The notes beneath the pieces are model-generated. The model was not told where the DNA came from. It ran no database searches and saw nothing but the letters and a program-made list of their open reading frames with translations. From positions 186,001 to 250,000 of the forward strand of contig NZ_OY762555.1 of the NCBI RefSeq assembly GCF_963666015.1: a stretch of DNA of 64,000 nucleotides, read 5' to 3'. A program made the translations under genes and the position numbers. How positions within the stretch are numbered: position 1 is the first letter of the stretch; each line of letters starts with the position of its first letter. Positions 46,294-55,088 of this stretch are shown here, one piece after another. Origin of the DNA: an uncultured Sphaerochaeta sp. Lineage in GTDB: Bacteria; Spirochaetota; Spirochaetia; Sphaerochaetales; Sphaerochaetaceae.

Positions 46294-47322
46294 ATGGAAG
46301 AAGTAAGACTCACTCAATTGGTTAAAACAAGCGGTTGCGCTGCAAAGATTCCCCCGGGGATATTGCATGAAGTACTGGATAGCCTACCGGTAATGCACAG
46401 TCCCGATCTGGTGGGAGGATATGAAGGCAGCGATGATGCGTTTGTGTATAAGTTGCCTTCCCAAGCGGGTATGGTAATGTTACAGACCGTAGATTTTTTT
46501 CCTCCCATGGTGGACAATCCATATCTTTTCGGGCAAGTTGCTGCTGCAAATGCGCTTAGTGATATCTATGCAATGGGAGGGGAGCCCAATACCGCATTAA
46601 ATCTGGTATGCTTTCCCTCATGTCTCGATATCTCGGTGTTGCGTGAGATCCTCCTCGGAGGGCAGTCAAAGGTTGAAGAAGCAGGTGCCATCATTGCCGG
46701 AGGACACACCATCAGCGATCCTACGCCGAAGTATGGCTTATGTGTCACAGGCTTCGCTCATGAGAACAAGGTTTGGGCAAATAATGGAGCGGCAGAAGGG
46801 GATTTGCTGATACTTACCAAACCCTTGGGTGTTGGAATTATCAATACTGCGGTCAAGGCGGGACTCGCAAGTGAGCTTGCTGGTAAGAAAGCCATTGAGA
46901 GCATGACAAAACTGAACAAATATGCCCGTGATGAAGCGATGGATTTTTCGGTTCATGCAGCAACCGATATCACAGGATTTTCCCTGATTGGGCATGCTGC
47001 AGAAATGGCTGTTGCCTCGAAGAAGAGCATTACCTTGCATGCTGAAAAGATTCCAGTATTTACGGAAGCACTTGAGTATGCCCAGATGGGGTTGAATCCA
47101 GAAGGGATGTACAACAATAGGGAATATCTTGAAGCGAAGGTTTCTCATCAGGGAAGTATCGCCCAAGAACTGATGGATGTGCTCTATGATCCCCAGACCT
47201 CGGGAGGATTGTTACTCAGTATGAGGGAAAGTGATGCAATTGCTTACAGTAAAAACACAGGTTATCCCATAATTGGTGTTGTAGGGCCGGAGAGGGAAAC
47301 CCCAATCAACATCCAAAATTGA
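46294..47322 (+). CDS. selD: Selenide, water dikinase (selenophosphate synthetase)
   Basis: ATG 46294, with AAGGA about eight bases upstream, begins the family-typical N-terminus. The 342-residue protein has the catalytic loop SGCAAKIPPG, with Cys15 (codon TGC, not selenocysteine) and Lys18. GSDDAFVYK and ATDITGFSLIGHAAEMA complete the AIRS-type nucleotide site. It makes selenophosphate from selenide and ATP. No selA, selB, selU or tRNA-Sec lies in the window, so the end use of selenophosphate is not shown. Confidence 0.95.
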   Translation: MEEVRLTQLVKTSGCAAKIPPGILHEVLDSLPVMHSPDLVGGYEGSDDAFVYKLPSQAGMVMLQTVDFFPPMVDNPYLFGQVAAANALSDIYAMGGEPNTALNLVCFPSCLDISVLREILLGGQSKVEEAGAIIAGGHTISDPTPKYGLCVTGFAHENKVWANNGAAEGDLLILTKPLGVGIINTAVKAGLASELAGKKAIESMTKLNKYARDEAMDFSVHAATDITGFSLIGHAAEMAVASKKSITLHAEKIPVFTEALEYAQMGLNPEGMYNNREYLEAKVSHQGSIAQELMDVLYDPQTSGGLLLSMRESDAIAYSKNTGYPIIGVVGPERETPINIQN

Positions 47323-47330
47323 ATAGTAGA

Positions 47331-47370
47331 AAGGAGACTGCAAGGATGTGTTGCCTCATGTAGTCTCCTT
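47331..47370. terminator. Bidirectional terminator between selD and the SDR gene
   Basis: Nine-base arms AAGGAGACT (47331-47339) and AGTCTCCTT (47362-47370), with T-rich sequence after it on the plus strand. The SDR stop codon lies inside the hairpin. Confidence 0.6.
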
Positions 47371-48318
47371 CTCTAATGTGGCTTGAAATTCCAGGAACTG
47401 AAGGCTCTTTTCCCATAGCTCCTCAGCCATCTCGCGGTCGAGAGCGTGGGGAGCAGGAATTTCTTCAGTAGTGAAGTTGAAGAACCTTCCTGTAATTCCC
47501 TCCAATTCAGCGGAGACACCCAGGTAGTACAACGCCAAGGCTGAGAGCTGTGGTGTTCTGGCTGAAGGATTAATCAGGTGGTGCTTAAACCATTTATAGA
47601 GCTTCCCGTTATTCTCGCCCATATTGGTCCTTACATCACCAGGGTGCATCGCATTGATCGTAACTGCACTATTCTTGAATTGTTCGGTAAACGGGAAAAG
47701 AGAGAGCAGTTGTGCCGTTTTTGCAGAACCGTAACTCTTCAATCCACTATAGTGGTGCTTTTCCCAATCAAGATCATCCAGATGCAAGCCAGAGAGTGCA
47801 AACCTGTGCCCCTCAGAATTGACATACAAAATCCTTGCACTTTCCTGTTGTTTGAGTTTTTCCATCAGCCGGTAGGTTATGATGAAGGAAGCGAGATAAT
47901 TGACCTGGAAGACCTCCTCCAAGCCATCAGCAGTAAACTGCTTTTTGGTATTGTATACCCCGGCATTATGAATGAGCACAGCGATGTCTTGTTCTAGACC
48001 TGCCAGCATGGTAGCGGTGGCACGTATCTGCTCAAGATGTGAGAAGTCTGCGATAAAGTAGTTACAAGGTACCTTGAACTCATGCTCTATTGCTTGTTTC
48101 AGCTGTTCTGACTTCACCTTGTTCCGGTTGATTACCAGAAGGGAGGCACCATGGGAAGCGAAAAGCCTGGCTGTCTCGTATCCGATGCCTGAGGTAGCTC
48201 CCGTGATGACAACTAAGTTTCCGGCAAAGTCTTTCTCTTCGCTTTTGGGAGTTGCCTTGTTGTTCTTGAGCATGGCTGCAATATGTGACCATTCATACTC
48301 TTTCAGATATGGATTCAT
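47356..48318 (-). CDS. Short-chain dehydrogenase/reductase
   Basis: A 320-residue SDR, slightly extended at both ends. The cofactor motif TGATSGIG, NAG (IHNAGVY), the catalytic YGSAK and the upstream Ser (VNSEGHR) are present. The basic NRNKVK after the second strand suggests NADP(H). It resembles the retinol-dehydrogenase-like SDR branch. The SnoaL-like gene lies 14 bases upstream, probably in the same transcript. Confidence 0.88.
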   Translation of the reverse strand: MNPYLKEYEWSHIAAMLKNNKATPKSEEKDFAGNLVVITGATSGIGYETARLFASHGASLLVINRNKVKSEQLKQAIEHEFKVPCNYFIADFSHLEQIRATATMLAGLEQDIAVLIHNAGVYNTKKQFTADGLEEVFQVNYLASFIITYRLMEKLKQQESARILYVNSEGHRFALSGLHLDDLDWEKHHYSGLKSYGSAKTAQLLSLFPFTEQFKNSAVTINAMHPGDVRTNMGENNGKLYKWFKHHLINPSARTPQLSALALYYLGVSAELEGITGRFFNFTTEEIPAPHALDREMAEELWEKSLQFLEFQATLEKETT

Positions 48319-48332
48319 GACTACCTCTTGTG

Positions 48333-48782
48333 TTATCCAAATTTCTTATGCATAAACTTGCGATAAGCCTTGCCGAAATGGGGGATGTTGTCAAAGATAT
48401 CTCCCCACAGGTCGTAATAATCGCGTTGTTCTATGATTTTCCCCTGTTCGTTCAAGGTGACCCTGCTTGCACCATATACCGATGAATTGGGGTATTTCTT
48501 GAAACTCAGCGTCATTTCCCACTCAAGAAACATGACATTACCGTTCTGGGCAATATTCTTGATATCCATCTTTAGGTCGCTGGACCTGGCGATCAAGCGT
48601 TCGGTCATTGCAGTGAAATCTGCGATGCCATGGATTTTCTGGACACTGTCCCAAAAGAAAATTTGCTCATCATAGTAAGGTAATATGTGGGACCAGTCGG
48701 GCTTTCCCTCTGTGTTGTAGATATTGGTCCATAACTCTCTCAGTTGTTCTTTGCTCTGTATAGAAAATTCCATTATATCCAT
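48333..48782 (-). CDS. SnoaL-like/NTF2-fold protein
   Basis: A 149-residue protein with the NTF2 cone-fold pattern: an N-terminal helix (LRELWTNIYN), an acidic YYDEQIFFWD strand, LEWEMTLSFKK and a terminal RDYYDLWGDIF. Such proteins bind small hydrophobic ligands or act as cyclases or isomerases. The start is slightly uncertain, since the ATG three codons later is also possible. It is paired with the SDR gene, suggesting reductive conversion of a lipid-like or aromatic compound. Confidence 0.75.
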   Translation of the reverse strand: MDIMEFSIQSKEQLRELWTNIYNTEGKPDWSHILPYYDEQIFFWDSVQKIHGIADFTAMTERLIARSSDLKMDIKNIAQNGNVMFLEWEMTLSFKKYPNSSVYGASRVTLNEQGKIIEQRDYYDLWGDIFDNIPHFGKAYRKFMHKKFG

Positions 48783-48959
48783 TCCATAAAATATATTCTA
48801 ATGAGAAAGTTATAGCATGATTTTTGTTATCATATGGCAAAATATTCATAAAAGAATAAGAAAATGGTAACAGTATTTTAGCAATTGAATGTATTGTAAA
48901 GGCTAAACCATGAAAAACATCGATTACTTTTTCCAACAGCTGCTCAGACTCATCCAGGC

Positions 48960-50933
48960 TTACGGATTGAATTCGCTATAATTATCGATGAATATGCGAG
49001 CAATGGTAGGATCAAAATGTCTTCCGGCACAATGGTCGATTTCCTTGATAGCTTCTGAGATTTCCATTGGCTGTTTATATGAGCGTGAATTGGTCATCGC
49101 ATCAAAGGCATCAGCTACAGCGATTATTCTAGCTTGCTGGGAAATCGAATTACCAGAAATTCCCCTTGGGTATCCTGTTCCATCCCAGTGTTCATGATGT
49201 TCGAGAATGGTATTGGAAATATCTATGAATTCATTGGAAGCCGACAAAATTCTAAACCCAGTTTCTGGATGTCTCTTAACCACGTTCCATTCATGATCAG
49301 ATAATGTTCCAGGTTTGTTAAGAATATGCTCAGGTACTCCAATTTTTCCAATATCATGTAAAAGTCCTGCGATTCTCATCCGGTGAATCTCAATCGTGGA
49401 CATTTTTAGCTTACTGGCAATAAATTCACATAGTGCACTTACCCGTTTGGAATGTTCCGATTCCCGGTCGCTTTTTGCAAATAGCGAATTGATGACCAAT
49501 TTGATGGTTTTGTTCTTGGTGCTGGAACTTTCGTACAGTTTGTTCCGATACATCATATCTTCTGCTTGTTTGAAGACGGCCGCAAAAGTTTCTTGCAGGA
49601 TGCTACGAGTATCATACCCATAGGCCAAGGATAATTGAATTGAGTCCTGCTCAGCTTCTCTTTCAGTAGATTCAATTTCCTGAAGTCGGGCTTCCGCCTC
49701 AGCTCTGGTGGTATTTGGTAGAACCATGATGAATTCATCACCGCCATAGCGAGCAACAATATCTCGAGGTTTTGCAAAATGTTGTAAACGTTTCGCAGTT
49801 CTCCTCAATACTTCATCTCCTATGGCATGCCCAAAGGAATCATTGATTAACTTTAATCCATTAGTATCTGCGATAATCAGGGAGACGGGGAGATATTGCT
49901 CATTCTCCAGATGTATCAATGCTCTTTCCAAGTAACCCCGGTTATAAAGATTCGTGAGGAAATCATGGTCATATTGAAATTGCAGACGTTCTTCTGCATG
50001 TTTGCGTTCAGTTAGGTCTTGTGCAAGGATAGCGATATTTCCTGTCATGGGAACGACAACTAATCTCAACCATATCGATTTGGATTTTCCTTCACGCTCA
50101 TAACCAATCTCCATTGTCTGGCTTTTTCCTGAAATAATAACATCTTGATACATTTGAAACATCTTGCTGTTTCTATGATCTGGGAACAGATCAAGCAAAT
50201 GCAATCCAATTACCTTTTCAGGGTCAGTGCCATTCAAAGATGCAATTGCAGCATTTTCATACACCCAGGTAAAATCGACTATGTTTCCTTGTTCATCGCG
50301 TACCGGCTGAAAGATGGTAAAACCATCAGGGGACATATCTTGTGCAATTCTGAAACGTTCATAACTCTCTCTAAGCGCCTTTTCACTCTTTTGTAAGGCT
50401 TTGTTCAATTCAATCTGTTCAATTCTCTGGAGTGTCATCTCACTGATCAGCTGGGTCATGTTGAGCAGGAAATCCATTACTTTAGTCACATGATCCTTGG
50501 AGACGACCGGAACCTCTCTGAGAGCTTGTAGATATGATGCTGTATCAAATCCAAAGTGGGTTGCCTGTTCCTTGAAAAACTGTAAATCAGGTTTTTCAAA
50601 GAAGAATTGTCCGGAGAATAAATTCGCAACATGCTCACCTTTTATGATGACCGGAACGGCAACATCCACCAATCCATTCAGGCAGGTGTAGAAGTGGTAC
50701 ATCTCATGATCCTTGCAATTTTGGGCAAGAATGGTATCGCTTTGGGTACACCTCTTGCCCGTCAATGGATTGATGCGATGGAATTCTGTACAAATTCGTC
50801 TCCACCCAGATTTGGAGAGAATCTTTCCATTGAGGTCAAGAATGGCAGTAACAAATCCCGTGGATTGGTTGAACCCTTCAAGCAGGGCGTTTACCCGCTC
50901 CATATCGAGATATTCCAAACTGTTTCTCTTCAT
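48960..50933 (-). CDS. PocR-PAS-GGDEF-HD-GYP signalling protein
   Basis: A 657-residue soluble protein. Residues about 8-175 form a PocR ligand-binding domain (ICTEFHRINPLTGKRC, YHFYTCLNGLVDVAVPVI, ANLFSGQFFFEKPD). A PAS domain covers about 190-315, GGDEF about 325-480 (RYGGDEFIMVLP), and a complete HD-GYP about 490-657 (SEHSKRV, LLHDIGK, HPETGFRIL, HHEHWDGTGYP, VADAFDAMT). PocR domains bind small organic ligands such as propanediol derivatives, so this enzyme may adjust cyclic-di-GMP to a carbon source. Monocistronic. Confidence 0.9.
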   Translation of the reverse strand: MKRNSLEYLDMERVNALLEGFNQSTGFVTAILDLNGKILSKSGWRRICTEFHRINPLTGKRCTQSDTILAQNCKDHEMYHFYTCLNGLVDVAVPVIIKGEHVANLFSGQFFFEKPDLQFFKEQATHFGFDTASYLQALREVPVVSKDHVTKVMDFLLNMTQLISEMTLQRIEQIELNKALQKSEKALRESYERFRIAQDMSPDGFTIFQPVRDEQGNIVDFTWVYENAAIASLNGTDPEKVIGLHLLDLFPDHRNSKMFQMYQDVIISGKSQTMEIGYEREGKSKSIWLRLVVVPMTGNIAILAQDLTERKHAEERLQFQYDHDFLTNLYNRGYLERALIHLENEQYLPVSLIIADTNGLKLINDSFGHAIGDEVLRRTAKRLQHFAKPRDIVARYGGDEFIMVLPNTTRAEAEARLQEIESTEREAEQDSIQLSLAYGYDTRSILQETFAAVFKQAEDMMYRNKLYESSSTKNKTIKLVINSLFAKSDRESEHSKRVSALCEFIASKLKMSTIEIHRMRIAGLLHDIGKIGVPEHILNKPGTLSDHEWNVVKRHPETGFRILSASNEFIDISNTILEHHEHWDGTGYPRGISGNSISQQARIIAVADAFDAMTNSRSYKQPMEISEAIKEIDHCAGRHFDPTIARIFIDNYSEFNP

Positions 50934-50965
50934 TAAAAGCCTACCTCATTTCTCAAAACGACCAA

Positions 50966-51403
50966 TCACAGTGTACAGAGGACAAAAACTACTGCGATAG
51001 TGAAAACCAATACAAAGCCACCGATCATAATTGCAAGCGTTTTGGAGTACCCACTGACACTGAGCTGGTGTTCAGTGTCCATATGTTTCAGTCTAGGATA
51101 CAATTGTGAATAAAAAGTCATGATTGAGAAAATTAGGGAAATTACGCTGAATACTTTGGTCTCTTTTTCACCCGTGATGACAATTCCAATGATCAGCACA
51201 ATGAAAATCAACTTGGTGCCTGCAACCCAATTGATGAGATAGGTAACAAACTCCCCAATCTCTGGGTCGTTTTGTGATTTTTCATAGGCTTTGAACACTC
51301 CCACGGCATTCCCCCGTGTCGAGGAAGGCATCCTGTAGAGTAACACTACATTCAGAGTCTCCAAGGTGATAAATGCTATCAATACCCAGGAAAGAATATC
51401 CAT
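50966..51403 (-). CDS. Four-span membrane protein in the osmoprotectant operon
   Basis: A 145-residue protein with four predicted membrane segments and a polar loop (RGNAVGVFKAYEKSQNDPEIGEF). AGGAG precedes the ATG, which is eight bases after the binding-protein stop, so it is co-transcribed with the OsmF-like protein and the flavoprotein reductase. I do not recognise a family. It may be an accessory of the transport system. Confidence 0.7.
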   Translation of the reverse strand: MDILSWVLIAFITLETLNVVLLYRMPSSTRGNAVGVFKAYEKSQNDPEIGEFVTYLINWVAGTKLIFIVLIIGIVITGEKETKVFSVISLIFSIMTFYSQLYPRLKHMDTEHQLSVSGYSKTLAIMIGGFVLVFTIAVVFVLCTL

Positions 51404-51411
51404 ATATGCTC

Positions 51412-52356
51412 CTACAAGAACGACTTTTCCTTGAGATAGTTCTCAGCGACCATTCTGGCTGGTTGTCCCTCAACAGCAATCCTGCTGTTGAGCAACTGCA
51501 GTGTTTCAAGGTCAAGACTTTGGAAGACGGGTTCAAGAATCACTGCAATTTGTGGACTTTGCTCAAGCACTTCAGATCGGATGATCGGGGAGGGAGCATA
51601 GACCGGTTGGATGTTCTTTGTGTCGGTGAGGACCTTCAATCCAAGGGCAGCAAGCTGTCCATCGGTTCCGTATGCCATAGCAGCATTGACCTGTTCCTGA
51701 CCAGAGGCTGCTGCCTGCTCAGTGAGGGTTGTGTTCCCACCTGCAAATACTAAGAGCTGGCTTTCATCAAGAGAAAATCCGTATCCCTTCTCAAAACTGG
51801 GGAGTGCTGCCTCACTGGATACAAACTCTTCACTTGCCGCAAGCTTGAAATGTCCTCCAGCATTTACATAGGCTGCAAGATCTTCCAAGGTTTTTAGTGA
51901 CTGCCTCTCAGCGAGATCGCCACGAACAGAGATTGCCCACGTGTTGTTAGCGGGAGCAGGGGTGAGCCAGACAATGTTATTGGCTTCCAGGTCGAGTTCA
52001 GCAGCCTTCTTATAGCCAGCTTGGAAATCCTTCCAGAGCTCTGCTTCGCTCTCTCCAGAGAAGAAGTAGTAGGCATTACCGGTATATTCTGGGTAGATAT
52101 CGATTTCACCAGCGATGATTGCAGAGCGGACAATGGGTGTCGAGCCGGTCTGTGTCTTGTCGATAACGCGAAAACCATCGTTTTCCAGCATAAGTACAAT
52201 CATATTTCCCAGCAAGGCGCCTTCTGTATCTATCTTGGACCCCACGGTTATCTCTGGCTTGTCAACACGCTCGGTTGTACCTGCAGCGAAAATAGGTACG
52301 CACAGCAGTAACAGTGCCAATGAGAGTAAGAGTACTTTTTCCGCAATGTGTTTCAT
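51412..52356 (-). CDS. osmF: Osmoprotectant ABC transporter substrate-binding protein (OsmF/OpuC type)
   Basis: A 314-residue exported protein. The signal peptide ends near IFAAGTTE. The type 2 binding fold shows VGSKIDTEGALLGNMIVLMLE, GEIDIYPEYTGNAYYFF and AYGTDGQLAALGLKVL, the marks of the choline/glycine-betaine OpuBC/OsmF family. Its permeases and ATPase are encoded on the other strand from 53913, beyond the flavoprotein gene, giving a split but complete YehWXYZ-like system. Confidence 0.9.
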   Translation of the reverse strand: MKHIAEKVLLLSLALLLLCVPIFAAGTTERVDKPEITVGSKIDTEGALLGNMIVLMLENDGFRVIDKTQTGSTPIVRSAIIAGEIDIYPEYTGNAYYFFSGESEAELWKDFQAGYKKAAELDLEANNIVWLTPAPANNTWAISVRGDLAERQSLKTLEDLAAYVNAGGHFKLAASEEFVSSEAALPSFEKGYGFSLDESQLLVFAGGNTTLTEQAAASGQEQVNAAMAYGTDGQLAALGLKVLTDTKNIQPVYAPSPIIRSEVLEQSPQIAVILEPVFQSLDLETLQLLNSRIAVEGQPARMVAENYLKEKSFL

Positions 52357-52358
52357 GA

Positions 52359-53714
52359 TTACGCCTCCGATTGAAGTGAAGAGAATACCCAGGGTATCAA
52401 TTCCGCCACAGTAGGGTGTGGAATGACGGTATCCTGGATTGTCTGATAGCGAAGTCCTGCTTGCATGGCGAGTGCGATCATACCAATCACTTCATCTCCA
52501 CCCACACCAAATACAGCAGCCCCAATAATTGTATTATCTCTCTTGTGTACTAAAAATTTGATACGTCCTTTCGTCTCATTCTTTTCCTTCGCTCTACTGA
52601 TCGTTTTCATCTCCTTGGTTGCTACCAAGTAGGGTATATTAAGCTTCTTTGCTTCTTTCTCACTCAATCCTACTCTTGCAAGTGGTGGATCGATGAATAG
52701 TGCGTAGGTGGGAATACGGTCAGAGATTTTTTTCGAACCTCCAGAAAGTACCGAGAGGAAAACCTGGCCGTCATGGACGGATGTGTGGGTAAAGGCACCT
52801 CGTCCATTTACGTCCCCGAGTGCAAAGATATGGGGGACTGATGTTCTACACTCATCGTCAACCGTGATAAATCCTCTTTCATCCATCTCGATACCAGCAC
52901 TCCTGAGGTTAAGTACGTCACTGTTTGGAACTCTGCCAATACCAAGTAAAAGGTGGGACCCTGTTATGGTTCCTCCTTTGTAGTGTACTGAGATTGACTG
53001 GTCACGTTCCCTGGAGACGGATTTGATGGAAGCAGAGGTGAGAATCTCAATTCCTTCATCCTCCAGGATGGTTCTCGCTATCAGGCTGATCTCTTCATCC
53101 TCCCTGGAAATGATATGTGGAGATGACTCAAATATCGTTACCTTGGAACCGAGTCTCCTGAACGCCTGGGCGAACTCCAGCCCGATATAGGATCCTCCTA
53201 TGATCAAGAGATGGGAAGGGAACTCCTGTAGTGCAAGGATTCCCTTGTTGTCCAACCAAGGAACGGCATCGATACCGGGGATATCAGGAACCCTTGCCCT
53301 GGTGCCCGTATGAATGACGATTTTCTCTCCATGGATACGTGTTCCCTCAATCTCAATGGTATGAGAGTCGAGGAAGGACCCAACCCCGGGATAGAAGTCA
53401 ATTGTTTGCTCGAGCCATTCCCTAAAGCCTTTGTTCGCTTCATCACGTATGGCATTGACACGTTTCATGACTTTGGAAAAATTGGTTTGGTAGGATGTTA
53501 CCTCAATTCCAAACTCACTTCCTCTTTGGATCATGTGGGCGGTGCGGGCACTTGCGATAAGGGTCTTGGTAGGGGTACAACCCCAGTTGACGCAACTCCC
53601 GCCAACACGATCTGACTCAACCACAGCAACAGAATACTTCTGCTTCAGAAGTTCTCCAAGGATGGTCCCTGTTGCTTGCCCTGTTCCAATGATAATTACA
53701 TCATACTGTTTCAT
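52359..53714 (-). CDS. Pyridine nucleotide-disulfide oxidoreductase (mercuric-reductase-like)
   Basis: ATG 53714, with AGGAGG upstream, gives a 451-residue FAD enzyme. It has the GTGQATG dinucleotide loop, the redox-active Cys41-x4-Cys46 (GGSCVNWGCTPTKT), a second NAD(P) loop (IIGGSYIGLEFA), IFALGDVNG and the C-terminal IPHPTVAEL with the catalytic His of class I disulfide reductases. It lacks the extra cysteines of true mercuric reductases. Its substrate is unknown. It heads the transcript that also encodes the OsmF-like protein. Confidence 0.88.
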   Translation of the reverse strand: MKQYDVIIIGTGQATGTILGELLKQKYSVAVVESDRVGGSCVNWGCTPTKTLIASARTAHMIQRGSEFGIEVTSYQTNFSKVMKRVNAIRDEANKGFREWLEQTIDFYPGVGSFLDSHTIEIEGTRIHGEKIVIHTGTRARVPDIPGIDAVPWLDNKGILALQEFPSHLLIIGGSYIGLEFAQAFRRLGSKVTIFESSPHIISREDEEISLIARTILEDEGIEILTSASIKSVSRERDQSISVHYKGGTITGSHLLLGIGRVPNSDVLNLRSAGIEMDERGFITVDDECRTSVPHIFALGDVNGRGAFTHTSVHDGQVFLSVLSGGSKKISDRIPTYALFIDPPLARVGLSEKEAKKLNIPYLVATKEMKTISRAKEKNETKGRIKFLVHKRDNTIIGAAVFGVGGDEVIGMIALAMQAGLRYQTIQDTVIPHPTVAELIPWVFSSLQSEA

Positions 53715-53912
53715 CGGGATTACCTCCTGATAGACCTTCAGTATACCTAGCACTATAAAGGTGATTGCTCACCCACACAAGAAAATTGACCCCGAGAAAA
53801 CTTGATTCCCTCCCTTTCTCCTGTTATTCTCAAATCAACCATGGACGAACGGCCCGTGCATGCGGGGGATAGATGGTGATCATTAGGCGGTTCGCATCAG
53901 AGGGGAGTGTCA

Positions 53913-55088
53913 TTGAATCGGAACATACTCCAGTGGAGATCCCTCGATAAACAGGTGATATGTACGCTGTTTCTTTTTTTGGTGAGCTTAACCCTGCCAT
54001 TTTTACAATCAAGGGAAAACAGGATATCCGAAGAATTGTCGGTACATGTGCTTTCACTTGGGTTTATCCCTATACTTCTCTTGCTCGCGCCTCCTCTTAT
54101 GCTCTTGGCAAGTGCAATTATTCCAGAGAAAACCCATGCTCGGCTCCTTGAATCTATTTCCATGATGATTGGGGTGCTTTTTCCCATTCTGGTATTGGGA
54201 ATTGCTGGCAGCGCCCTGGTTGAAGATCTTGGAGCTTTTGCCCGCTATAGTCCAGCATCAGGGATGTATATCTATATTGCCTCCGTCTCCATTCTTTACT
54301 TCATGCAAAAAACCTTGCAGAGACGTGATAAAATTGCCCTTTTCTGCGTATTGCTGGTAATACTTGGCATGGGCTTTCTTGGCATGTTTGATCGCCTGGG
54401 TATTCTCCTGGAAGCAAGGAATCTGGGCACACGCTTGGCTCGTGAAATTCTATCACATATCAGGATTACTGGTGTAAGCTTGCTTATCAGTATGATTATA
54501 GGAATACCAATCGCATTTCTCGCTTTTATGAACAAAGCCATCAGGCGTGTAGTATTCCCGATCCTCAACGTATTGCAGACTATTCCAGGAATTGCTCTCT
54601 TTGGTCTATTGATTGCTCCACTTGCTTCTCTCTCCAGAACTTTCCCGTTTCTTCGACAGTGGGGAATCCAGGGTATCGGCAATGCACCAGCAATCATTGC
54701 GCTCAGTATGTATGCTCTTTATCCCATCATCCGATATACCTATACATCGCTCAGTGGAATTGATGAGCAAGTGGTTCTTGCCGCAAAGGGAATGGGTATG
54801 AACTCCACACAACTATGGAAGATCGTTCGCCTTCCCTTGGCAACAGTAGGAATTCTTCATGGTATTCGGGTAGCTTTGGTACAAACCATAGGGAATGCCA
54901 CACTGGCAAAGTTGATCGGAGGGGATGGACTTGGGGTCTTGGTCTTTGAGGGACTGGGGCAGGCTTCAGTCGATATGGTCTTGCTTGGCATGCTCTTGAT
55001 TATCGCTCTTACGGTTATCTCAGATAGGCTCTTTCAGTTCTTGATCAAGGTATTTACACCAAAATCTTTATCAAGGGAGGAACGCTGA
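53913..55088 (+). CDS. yehY: Osmoprotectant ABC transporter permease (YehY-like, long form)
   Basis: TTG 53913 is preferred because AGGGGA lies six bases upstream; the GTG at 53907 directly abuts that site. The 391-residue permease has an extra N-terminal block of about five membrane segments before the OpuB-type core (HIRITGVSLLISMIIGIPIAFLA, NVLQTIPGIALFGLL, AAKGMGMNSTQLWKIVRLP as the EAA loop). The long form is typical of YehY. It overlaps the ATPase start (TGATG). Confidence 0.88.
   Translation: MNRNILQWRSLDKQVICTLFLFLVSLTLPFLQSRENRISEELSVHVLSLGFIPILLLLAPPLMLLASAIIPEKTHARLLESISMMIGVLFPILVLGIAGSALVEDLGAFARYSPASGMYIYIASVSILYFMQKTLQRRDKIALFCVLLVILGMGFLGMFDRLGILLEARNLGTRLAREILSHIRITGVSLLISMIIGIPIAFLAFMNKAIRRVVFPILNVLQTIPGIALFGLLIAPLASLSRTFPFLRQWGIQGIGNAPAIIALSMYALYPIIRYTYTSLSGIDEQVVLAAKGMGMNSTQLWKIVRLPLATVGILHGIRVALVQTIGNATLAKLIGGDGLGVLVFEGLGQASVDMVLLGMLLIIALTVISDRLFQFLIKVFTPKSLSREER

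Noticed and set aside
46294..46350. Possible selenocysteine codon in SelD
   Set aside because: The catalytic position is TGC (cysteine). No in-frame TGA is present.
52359..53714. Mercuric reductase merA with mercury resistance locus
   Set aside because: No MerR, MerT or MerP gene, no N-terminal heavy-metal domain and no C-terminal cysteine pair.
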